Below, in pieces: positions 1 through 4,886 of a stretch of DNA of 7,793 bases. Every line of letters begins with the position of its first letter. Positions within the stretch are counted from its first letter, which is position 1. The position numbers and the translations under genes were made by a program. A model generated the notes under the pieces. The model was not told the origin of the DNA, made no database searches, and saw only the letters and a program-made list of their open reading frames with translations. The stretch is from Abditibacteriales bacterium (GTDB lineage: Bacteria; Armatimonadota; Abditibacteriia; Abditibacteriales; JANWYM01): assembly GCA_025055355.1 (NCBI GenBank), contig JANWYM010000079.1, positions 1-7,793 of the forward strand, given 5' to 3'.

Positions 1-1
1 A

Positions 2-1075
2 CTCTACGGCGACGTGACGTCGGTTAATGACGACACCGTTCACCAGTGGAAGGTTTACTGCCTCGACAAGCGGACGGGCAAAATCCTGTGGGAACGGACG
101 GCCCATGAAGGCGTGCCGAAAATCAAGCGGCATCCCAAATCCACCCACGCCAACTCCACGACGGCGACCGACGGCAAGCGCGTCGTCGCGTTCTTCGGCT
201 CCGAAGGGCTTTACTGCTATGACCTAAACGGCAAGCTACTCTGGAAAAAAGACCTTGGTGTCCTGGACGCGGGATGGTATGTCGCGCCGGCAGCGCAGTG
301 GGGCTTCGCCAGTTCGCCCGTCATCTACGAAAACAAGGTCATTGTGCAATGTGACGTGCAAAAGAACGCGTTCCTCGCCGCCTTTGACATCACCGACGGA
401 CGCGAGATCTGGCGCACGGCGCGGGACGAAGTGCCGACGTGGAGCACGCCGACCGTGCATGATGACGGCAAGCGGGCGCAAATCATCGTCAACGGTTTCA
501 AGCACATCGGCGGCTACGACTTAAAGACAGGCAAGGAGTTGTGGAAAATGAGAGGAGGTGGAGACATTCCCGTGCCGACGCCTGTGGTCGGGCACGGGTT
601 AGTTTTCATCGCCAACGCGCACGGCTTCATGGCGCCGCTTTACGCCATTCGCCTGAGTGCAACCGGCGACATCTCCCTGTTACGCGACCAAACAGCCAAC
701 GCGGGCGTGGCGTGGAGCGAACCGCGCAACGGCGCCTACATGCAAACGCCGCTGGTCTATGGCGACTACGTTTACAGTTGCCGCGATAACGGAGTGGTCA
801 ATTGCTACGAAGCGAAGACAGGCAAGCGAATTTATCAAGAACGTCTCGGCACGGGTCGCACCGGCTTCACCGCCTCGCCCGTCGCCGCCAACGGAAAAAT
901 TTACTTCACCAGCGAGGAGGGTGACGTTTACGTTATCCAGGCAGGACCCACATTCAAAGTCCTCGCCACCAACCCGCTGGGCGAGATTTGCCTGGCGACG
1001 CCGGCGATCTCGGAAGGGGTGTTGTTCTTCCGCACGCGGGGGCATGTGGTAGCGATAGGAGAGAAGGGTAAGTAG
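2..1075 (+). CDS. PQQ-like beta-propeller repeat protein (BamB-like), 5' partial
   Basis: The reading frame is open from base 2 and ends at TAG 1073-1075, so the N-terminus lies outside the window; 357 residues are visible. The protein is built of repeated blades with the PQQ/BamB-type signature: a Tyr/Asp pair, a Thr-Gly-Lys turn and a following Trp (for example DKRTGKILWER, DLKTGKELWKM, EAKTGKRIYQE), alternating with 'ASPVIYENKVIV' or 'ASPVAANGKIYF' strands. At least five blades are visible, as in a seven- or eight-bladed propeller. Such domains are usually exported, acting as scaffolds (BamB) or, with extra residues, as quinoprotein dehydrogenases; the part seen here shows no clear catalytic motif and the signal peptide, if any, is outside. 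No specific substrate can be assigned. Related genes are abundant in Planctomycetes, Verrucomicrobia and Armatimonadetes. The fold is confident, the function is not. Confidence 0.85.
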   Translation, partial: LYGDVTSVNDDTVHQWKVYCLDKRTGKILWERTAHEGVPKIKRHPKSTHANSTTATDGKRVVAFFGSEGLYCYDLNGKLLWKKDLGVLDAGWYVAPAAQWGFASSPVIYENKVIVQCDVQKNAFLAAFDITDGREIWRTARDEVPTWSTPTVHDDGKRAQIIVNGFKHIGGYDLKTGKELWKMRGGGDIPVPTPVVGHGLVFIANAHGFMAPLYAIRLSATGDISLLRDQTANAGVAWSEPRNGAYMQTPLVYGDYVYSCRDNGVVNCYEAKTGKRIYQERLGTGRTGFTASPVAANGKIYFTSEEGDVYVIQAGPTFKVLATNPLGEICLATPAISEGVLFFRTRGHVVAIGEKGK

Positions 1076-1100
1076 GGGCGGCAGCATTCTCCCTGCCGCC
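1071..1100. repeat. Family C repeat copy with GGCGGCAG/CTGCCGCC hairpin
   Basis: Immediately after the propeller stop codon, GGCGGCAG (1077-1084) pairs perfectly with CTGCCGCC (1093-1100) across an 8-nt loop. No T-run follows, so it is not a typical intrinsic terminator. The left part, AGTAGGGGCGGCAGCATT (1071-1088), recurs in inverted orientation at 1371-1388, which suggests a dispersed repeat rather than a gene-specific structure. It may still help to end or stabilise the transcript. Confidence 0.55.
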
Positions 1101-1108
1101 TTGCCGCC

Positions 1109-1301
1109 GGAGATTGCTTTGCTTCGTTCCTCGCAACCGCTACGTTCCTCGCAATGACACTGGAACTGCCGTCATGGCGAGCGCAGCGAAGCCATCCCCA
1201 GCGGAGGAGATGGCTGCAGCGGAGGGGATTGCTTCGTCGCTACGCTCCTCGCAATGACACTTTCACGCGGCGGAGATGGCTTCGCCCCGCTCGCCATGAC
1301 A
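1109..1301. repeat. Cluster of family A palindromic repeats (three units)
   Basis: This gene-free gap (1076-1395) holds three related units. 1109-1159 is a right-half unit ending CTCGCAATGACA. 1171-1259 is a full imperfect palindrome starting GTCATGGCGAGCG and ending CTCGCAATGACA. 1270-1301 is a right-half unit ending CGCTCGCCATGACA. Related palindromes lie at 4668-4751 and 6756-6846. Short open frames across the units are by-products of the repeats and are not believed. Family A resembles REP/BIME-like or MITE-like intergenic elements; no mobilising gene is in the window. Confidence 0.8.
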
Positions 1302-1370
1302 TCAGGGGTCAGGGCAACAAGGCGAAACGCAAAAGTTCAGTTGTCGGTTTGTGCGCGCCAACGAACCGAT

Positions 1371-1388
1371 AAATGCTGCGCCCCTACT
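1371..1388 (-). repeat. Family C repeat, inverted copy
   Basis: On the minus strand this reads AGTAGGGGCGCAGCATTT, nearly identical to the plus-strand copy at 1071-1088 (one G fewer). The two copies face each other and bracket the family A cluster. This copy sits 7 nt beyond the stop codon of the annealing-protein gene. On the minus strand it is followed by a short dyad, TCGGTT (1344-1349) with AACCGA (1364-1369), which could add structure to the 3' end of that transcript. Confidence 0.55.
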
Positions 1389-1395
1389 GCGGTGA

Positions 1396-2223
1396 CTACG
1401 CGGCTTTGGCGGCTTCGTCAGCCGTCCGGGCGTCCGCCTGCGCTCTGCTGGCTCGCTGCGCTTGCTGGTGCAAGTAGCGTTCGATCGCCTCCAACTGCGC
1501 GACCGTGCATTGTTGAACGCTGTCCACTTTGCACAAACGCACGGCGGCGTTGTGGATGACTTCGTGGTTGAAGCGGGCGTGGAGACGGGCGTTGACGGCG
1601 TGCCATTGTTCTGCCTTGTGGGGTTCTTTCTTGCTGTCTCCGCTACGGTGTTCGCTGCCGTTGACCGGCGATGCCTGTTGTTCTCGTTCCGGCGCGTTCT
1701 CAATGACGCCTGTCTCCATGTTGACCGTGACGCGCTGCGCGTCGGAGACGGTCTCGATTTCGCTCTCGTCCAGCCAGCCCAGTCCGACGATGCTCAAGGT
1801 AACGCGCCGTTTCGCTTTCGTCTCGGCACGCATAAAAGCATTGCACAATTCGTTGCCACGCAACCCCGCCAGCGACACAACGCCGATGGACTCATCGGTG
1901 CGTCCATCAGGCATGGTCGCCCGGGCTGTAACGATGTAAACATCATCCAGTCGCTCACGGGCAACAATTTGTATGCTGACGTTGTGCTTCTTACGGAGTT
2001 GGTCGGTGCAGTCGCGCCGCGCGTAGAGCGTCAGTTTCCCTTGCAGCCGCAGGTATTGAAACGGCTGTGTGTAGGGGTTCAAGCCCAGGCTCTCGCAAAC
2101 GGCGTTGTAGTAATTGAGCCGCTGCTCCGGGGTCAAATCCGCCAAGTCGTTGTTCATCATCACCGCTTCCAACGTCTTCGCATCAAGGAGATTGGGTTCA
2201 TGTTTGGTCATGGGTTCGCTCAT
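1396..2223 (-). CDS. Putative phage-type single-strand annealing protein (RecT/Bet-like)
   Basis: 275 residues. The start is ATG at 2223-2221, fixed by AGGAGG seven bases upstream; a longer frame running back to 2565 would cover the upstream gene and is rejected. The core (about 25-160) has a pattern I associate with phage recombination proteins: TPEQRLNYYNAVCESLGLNP (31-50), QGKLTLYARRDCTDQLR (61-77), PDGRTDESIGVVSLAGLRG (105-123) and ETKAKRRVTLSIVGLGWLDE (134-153). Proteins of this kind anneal complementary single strands during phage recombination and repair. Residues 160-205 are a hydrophilic, probably disordered linker, and 206-250 form a small helical C-terminal region of the kind often used for partner or DNA binding. 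It is the last gene of the minus-strand operon opposite the repressor; no companion exonuclease or SSB is visible. The phage-recombination link is fairly good; assignment to RecT/Bet rather than another annealing-protein family is tentative. Confidence 0.65.
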   Translation of the reverse strand: MSEPMTKHEPNLLDAKTLEAVMMNNDLADLTPEQRLNYYNAVCESLGLNPYTQPFQYLRLQGKLTLYARRDCTDQLRKKHNVSIQIVARERLDDVYIVTARATMPDGRTDESIGVVSLAGLRGNELCNAFMRAETKAKRRVTLSIVGLGWLDESEIETVSDAQRVTVNMETGVIENAPEREQQASPVNGSEHRSGDSKKEPHKAEQWHAVNARLHARFNHEVIHNAAVRLCKVDSVQQCTVAQLEAIERYLHQQAQRASRAQADARTADEAAKAA

Positions 2224-2250
2224 AGGAAATCCTCCTGCTGGTGATGCGGT

Positions 2251-2279
2251 ATAGGTCTCACTTGACTGATGAGACCTAT
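2251..2279 (-). promoter_or_regulatory. Perfect 10-bp inverted repeat upstream of the annealing-protein gene
   Basis: ATAGGTCTCA (2251-2260) and TGAGACCTAT (2270-2279) are perfect reverse complements around a 9-nt loop. It lies between the zinc-protein stop and the AGGAGG of the annealing-protein gene. No U-run follows on the minus strand, so it is not a standard terminator. It could be an RNA hairpin protecting or processing the downstream message, or a protein-binding dyad. Confidence 0.6.
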
Positions 2280-2291
2280 CCTGCTCACACT

Positions 2292-2651
2292 TCACGCTGC
2301 TGCCTCTGCCACCAGTTGCAGTTGCGGCTCTCGGCTCGGCGCTTGCCAGCCTGGCGGCAGAATGCACCACCATACCAGTTCCGCTTCGTCCAGAACGTCC
2401 CCTCCGCCGCAGATGCCGTAGGTGCCGCGCGGCAAACCACTGGGTTCGATGTCGTGATAAACGTAGAGTTCGCCGCCGCAGTGGGGACATTCCGCGGGCG
2501 CGATGCCGTGCGCAATCAGTTCCCGCCGCGTAAAGCCGTGCTCGTTGGGGCACTGCGCCCACCACTCATACCCTTTGCCGCCCATATAGGATACACGCGG
2601 TTCCAGGGTTTCGTCGCACAAGGGGCAGTTCAAACTCGTTACGATGGGCAT
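2292..2651 (-). CDS. Small cysteine-rich putative zinc-binding protein
   Basis: 119 residues, no family recognised. The start ATG 2651-2649 is preceded by GGAGAGGAG at good distance; the stop is TGA at 2294-2292. Cysteines come in pairs typical of zinc ribbons: C9-x2-C12 (CPLC), C34 with H38 (CPNEHG) and C55-x2-C58 (CPHCGG), with further Cys at 81 and 96. The first three groups could hold one or two zinc ions. The middle is aromatic-rich (YEWWAQC, LVWWC) and the tail is low-complexity Gln/Ala. Small zinc-ribbon proteins are common in phage early regions, where they bind DNA, RNA or host proteins, but nothing here identifies a target. It is the middle gene of the operon led by the 102-aa protein and followed by the annealing protein 68 nt on, so a role in recombination, replication or early regulation is an inference from context only. 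Confidence 0.75.
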   Translation of the reverse strand: MPIVTSLNCPLCDETLEPRVSYMGGKGYEWWAQCPNEHGFTRRELIAHGIAPAECPHCGGELYVYHDIEPSGLPRGTYGICGGGDVLDEAELVWWCILPPGWQAPSREPQLQLVAEAAA

Positions 2652-2664
2652 GGTTCTCCTCTCC

Positions 2665-2728
2665 GAAAATCGGGTTTGGCGTTTCGGGTTGTGGGATTAG
2701 GCAAGGCAAGAGGCGAAACCCGATTTTC
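2665..2728 (-). promoter_or_regulatory. 13-bp inverted repeat between the first two operon genes
   Basis: GAAAATCGGGTTT (2665-2677) and AAACCCGATTTTC (2716-2728) are perfect reverse complements 38 nt apart. The repeat fills the gap between the 102-aa gene stop (2732) and the Shine-Dalgarno of the zinc-protein gene. The interior carries a further partly complementary TTTCGGGTT, so alternative foldings are possible. No terminal U-run follows, so attenuation by a standard terminator is not supported; differential expression by RNA structure or a protein-binding site is possible. Confidence 0.55.
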
Positions 2729-2731
2729 ATA

Positions 2732-3040
2732 CTACTCAACTTTGCGTCGGAACACTGCCGAACGCTTCCTGAGCACTTCAAACCCCTCGCGGTGCGGGCG
2801 CCCTTTGCGGTCGTAAGGGACGCGCCCGAACTCCACCCGCACGGGGACGCCTGCGCCCGCCAGACAATCAATGTCCGCCGTCAAAACCGTCATCACCGCG
2901 CCGCTCTCGTAGTGGACGCGCACAGCGTTCGCCCCGTGCGGCACGTCCACCTTTTCGCCGCGATGAAGCCTCTCAAAAATGTCCTTTGCTGGATTACTGT
3001 TGTCCGCGCTTCTCCGAAGAACGGACGCCGCTACTTTCAT
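2732..3040 (-). CDS. Hypothetical protein, first gene of the operon
   Basis: 102 residues, family not recognised. The start ATG 3040-3038 follows AGGGGGA about six bases upstream; the stop is TAG at 2734-2732. The protein is basic at both ends (VLRRS near the start; VLRKRSAVFRRKVE at the C-terminus) and has a central beta-rich stretch (VRVHYESGAVMTVLTADID, then VPVRVEFGRVPYDRKGRPHR). There are no cysteine pairs, membrane segments or signal peptide. The charge pattern would suit a nucleic-acid-binding protein, but that is inference. It is the gene nearest the divergent promoter, about 130 nt downstream of the predicted start of transcription, the position occupied by Cro-like or early control genes in phage switches; however, no helix-turn-helix is evident. 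Confidence 0.7.
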   Translation of the reverse strand: MKVAASVLRRSADNSNPAKDIFERLHRGEKVDVPHGANAVRVHYESGAVMTVLTADIDCLAGAGVPVRVEFGRVPYDRKGRPHREGFEVLRKRSAVFRRKVE

Positions 3041-3067
3041 GTCTGTCCCCCTTCATTCTGAGGAATC

Positions 3068-3122
3068 GATTTCACTGAAATCAATGAAATATGTGCCACA
3101 ATCACCCCCACTCTGAAATCAA
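3068..3122. promoter_or_regulatory. Palindrome and direct repeats in the operon leader
   Basis: GATTTCACTGAAATC (3068-3082) is a perfect 7-1-7 palindrome. Its right side belongs to a 10-bp direct repeat, CTGAAATCAA, at 3075-3084 and 3113-3122 (38 bp apart), with another TGAAAT at 3085-3090 and a small TGTG-C-CACA dyad at 3092-3100. All lie inside the predicted leader of the minus-strand operon. Binding sites for a repressor or a second regulator are plausible; which protein binds cannot be told. Confidence 0.4.
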
Positions 3123-3177
3123 CACTGGGATTTTATCGCTTGAATCGGCGCTGATGCGCTTTTTACGTTACGGTTTA

Positions 3178-3206
3178 ATTATAGCACACAAAAAGTTATA
3201 AGGCAA
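3178..3206 (-). promoter_or_regulatory. Predicted sigma70-like promoter of the minus-strand operon
   Basis: On the minus strand the -35 is TTGCCT (3206-3201; 4 of 6 match), the spacer is 17 bp, and the -10 is a perfect TATAAT (3183-3178) preceded by TGC, an extended -10. Transcription should begin near 3171, giving a leader of about 130 nt to the first gene. This is the clearest promoter in the window. Confidence 0.7.
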
Positions 3207-3209
3207 GGG

Positions 3210-3238
3210 TTGTCAAAGTTTTTTTATCGTGGTAAAAT
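3210..3238 (+). promoter_or_regulatory. Predicted sigma70-like promoter of the repressor gene
   Basis: TTGTCA (3210-3215; 5 of 6) and TAAAAT (3233-3238; 5 of 6) are separated by exactly 17 bp. Transcription would start near 3245, at or next to GTG 3246, so the message would be leaderless. The -35 box lies only 3 bp from that of the divergent promoter, so one bound protein could affect both. Confidence 0.6.
3222..3237. promoter_or_regulatory. Candidate operator dyad over the repressor -10
   Basis: TTTTATCGTGGTAAAA is an imperfect 16-bp dyad (TTTTA...TAAAA arms, with C and G also symmetric in the centre) overlapping the repressor -10 box. The half TTTTATCG recurs at 3131-3138 and a similar TTTTACG at 3161-3167. 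Autoregulation by the repressor would fit, but AT-rich dyads arise easily by chance. Confidence 0.3.
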
Positions 3239-3245
3239 GATGCCC

Positions 3246-4115
3246 GTGAGCGCGAAAAAAGGCAGACCTCAGAAAGTTAATCGGAACGTTTACGTGGTGG
3301 CACAGTGGCTGCGGGAGCGGGTCGAGAAGGACCTGCAACTATCGCAGGGAGATTTAGCCCAACTGCTGGGCGTAGAGCGACAGACGGTCAACCGTTGGAT
3401 GAACGCGGAGAACAGTCCGCCTTATGATGTCGTCGTTGCCATCTATCGTATGGCGAGGAGAGCGCGGCAGGGCGTGCGCGATTTGGATGCGCTGCGGGCG
3501 GAGGCACAGAAGGTGCGGCAGCAGGACGTAGAGGCATTTACGGCGGACTTAGATACGGCATTCAAGAACGCGGCAGAGAAGCCGAAGGCGAGGGAGAAAC
3601 GCCTCCGCGTCCTCGGCTCCATCAGTAAGGGCGCGCCGTCGCTGACGCTTAACGATCGCACAGTGGAGCAGGTCGCCGACCTGATTGCCCATCGCGTCCA
3701 TGCGAAGTTGGACGAGTGGAACGCACCCCGCAAGATGGTCATCCGCAAGTTAGGTGTCATCGCTGCGGGCACGCCGCGTATGGAGGAAGAACAGGCGGAA
3801 ACGATTCCCGTTGACGAACTGCTTGTTAGCGATCCGCAGACGACCTACTTCCTACGGGTGTCGGGCGATTCGATGTCCGACGCTGGCATCTTGGAGGGCG
3901 ATTTGGTCATCGTGGACGCGGCGCGGGAGGCGCAGAACAACGACATTGTGGTCGCCGAAGTGGATGGTGAGTGGACGATCAAGCAACTTCGCAAGCAGGG
4001 CGACACCGTGACGCTTCTTCCCGCTAACGCCAAATATAAGCCGATTCAGCCCAAGCAGGAACTTCGCCTGGCGGGCGTGGTGACGGCGGTGGTGAGGACG
4101 CTGAAGCGGGCGTGA
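3246..4115 (+). CDS. CI/LexA-type self-cleaving transcriptional repressor (XRE HTH + peptidase S24)
   Basis: 289 residues from GTG 3246. ATG 3237 overlaps the predicted -10 box and TTG 3210 overlaps the -35 box; TTG 3210 has a weak AAGG upstream and would give 301 residues, so the start is uncertain. An N-terminal XRE helix-turn-helix (about 26-60) shows LSQGDLAQLLGV then RQTVNRW. A long charged, helical linker (about 70-160) joins it to a LexA/CI C-terminal domain. That domain has the cleavage site IAAGTP (Ala174-Gly175), the nucleophile in SGDSMSDAGI (Ser209) and the general base in WTIKQLRK (Lys246), all matching LexA. In known family members, RecA-ssDNA filaments stimulate autocleavage and derepression. 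It diverges from the recombination operon, the arrangement of a temperate phage immunity region, so it most likely represses that operon and itself. The linker is longer than in LexA (about 200 residues in total). Its stop is 1 nt from that of the convergent nitroreductase gene. Confidence 0.88.
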   Translation: MSAKKGRPQKVNRNVYVVAQWLRERVEKDLQLSQGDLAQLLGVERQTVNRWMNAENSPPYDVVVAIYRMARRARQGVRDLDALRAEAQKVRQQDVEAFTADLDTAFKNAAEKPKAREKRLRVLGSISKGAPSLTLNDRTVEQVADLIAHRVHAKLDEWNAPRKMVIRKLGVIAAGTPRMEEEQAETIPVDELLVSDPQTTYFLRVSGDSMSDAGILEGDLVIVDAAREAQNNDIVVAEVDGEWTIKQLRKQGDTVTLLPANAKYKPIQPKQELRLAGVVTAVVRTLKRA

Positions 4116-4116
4116 T

Positions 4117-4647
4117 TCAATACGCAGACACTTGCTCGTGATGCACGAGATCATGCAGCGCGCGCCGTCCCGTTGGCGGGGGTGACTCTGCCGCATAACC
4201 GATAGGCAACATGGCAACGGGGCGCAAGTCGGGCGGCGCACCGACGATGGAGCGCACGGCTGTCTCGTCAAAAGCCCCCACCCAACAACTCCCCAGCCCC
4301 AACGCGGTCGCTGCCATCTGCGCGTAAGCGCAGGCGATGGTCGCGTCCTGCACGGCGTAGAGCGTAGCACCGCGCTGACCGTAGCGCCGCTGACTGCGGA
4401 GCGCGTCGGCGAGGAACACCAGCACCACCGGCGCTTGCGCGATGAATGCCTGCTCCCACGCGGCTTTTGCCAGAGCGCGTTTGCGCTGTGGGTCGCGCAC
4501 GAGGACGAGAGTGTAGGCTTGCAGATTGCCCGCTGAAGGGGCGCAGTTGGCAGCCTCCACGATACGCCACACAATTGCCTCCTCTACGGGCGTGCTGTGA
4601 AACGCTCGAATGGAACGACGCGCTTGCAGCACCGTGAAGAAGTCCAT
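4117..4647 (-). CDS. Nitroreductase family FMN-dependent oxidoreductase
   Basis: 176 residues, a normal length for the short nitroreductase class. The start ATG 4647-4645 is preceded by GGAGGAG four bases upstream; the stop is TGA at 4119-4117. FMN-phosphate-binding RRSIR (10-14) opens the protein, followed by the APSAGNLQ motif (36-43) common in this family, QDATIACAYAQMAATALGLG (100-119), GSCWVGAF (119-126) and LPIGY (147-151). These cytosolic, usually dimeric flavoproteins use NAD(P)H to reduce nitroaromatics, quinones or other acceptors; the natural substrate cannot be read from sequence. Family A and B repeats separate it from the Usp gene upstream, so cotranscription is possible but unproven. 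Confidence 0.9.
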   Translation of the reverse strand: MDFFTVLQARRSIRAFHSTPVEEAIVWRIVEAANCAPSAGNLQAYTLVLVRDPQRKRALAKAAWEQAFIAQAPVVLVFLADALRSQRRYGQRGATLYAVQDATIACAYAQMAATALGLGSCWVGAFDETAVRSIVGAPPDLRPVAMLPIGYAAESPPPTGRRALHDLVHHEQVSAY

Positions 4648-4667
4648 GAGGCTCCTCCGAAAATGCC

Positions 4668-4751
4668 TGTCATAGCGAGCGGAGCGAAGCCATCCTCGCC
4701 GCTGCAGCCATCTCCTCCGGAGGGGATGGCTTCGCTCCGCTCGCTATGACA
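4668..4751. repeat. Family A palindrome, perfect 28-bp arms
   Basis: The left arm (4668-4695, TGTCATAGCGAGCGGAGCGA...) and right arm (4724-4751, ...GCTCGCTATGACA) are perfect reverse complements over 28 bp, with a 28-nt centre containing CTGCAG and the palindrome CCTCCGGAGG. Arms this perfect suggest recent origin or active maintenance. It lies 20 nt upstream of the nitroreductase start and could form a large hairpin or cruciform. Confidence 0.85.
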
Positions 4752-4802
4752 TTTTCCTGCGGCGTGGTGCGTCAACGATTCATGGGCGATTCCCTCGAAA
4801 GT

Positions 4803-4872
4803 GGAGGGCGAGCCTCCCGCCGAGCCGAACGTTCCTGTCGAACCCGACGGCTCCGCCAGAGCGTCGCCTTCC
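4803..4872. repeat. Family B imperfect palindrome
   Basis: GGAGGGCGAGCCTCCCGCCG... (4803-4827) pairs with CGGCTCCGCCAGAGCGTCGC... (4848-4872) at about 18 of 25 positions across a 20-nt loop. A related unit lies at 6858-6906. It lies just downstream of the Usp stop codon (4887) on the minus strand, and could help terminate or protect that transcript, though no U-run follows. Confidence 0.6.
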
Positions 4873-4886
4873 CGAATCTTTTTCTC

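Noticed and set aside
1077..1100. Intrinsic terminator after the propeller gene
   Set aside because: The stem is good but no T-run follows, and the sequence belongs to a dispersed repeat.
1109..1301. CRISPR array
   Set aside because: The repeats are long palindromes of uneven length and spacing without uniform spacers, and no cas gene is present.
1154..1372. Plus-strand open frame of 72 residues in the first gap
   Set aside because: Consists almost wholly of family A repeat translated by chance; no ribosome-binding site.
1462..2244. Plus-strand open frame of 260 residues
   Set aside because: Antisense to the annealing-protein gene, with no recognisable domain and no good start signal.
2224..2565. 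N-terminal extension of the annealing-protein frame (389 residues in total)
   Set aside because: It overlaps the zinc-protein gene, has an Arg-rich composition typical of a wrong frame, and a strong AGGAGG marks the start at 2223.
3145..3164. GCGC-TGAT-GCGC followed by TTTTT as a plus-strand terminator
   Set aside because: The stem is only 4 bp and lies in the divergent promoter region with no plus-strand gene ending there.
1300..4160. Attachment-site direct repeats flanking the phage-like cassette
   Set aside because: No convincing matching sequence was found by eye at the two edges, and no integrase or tRNA gene is present.
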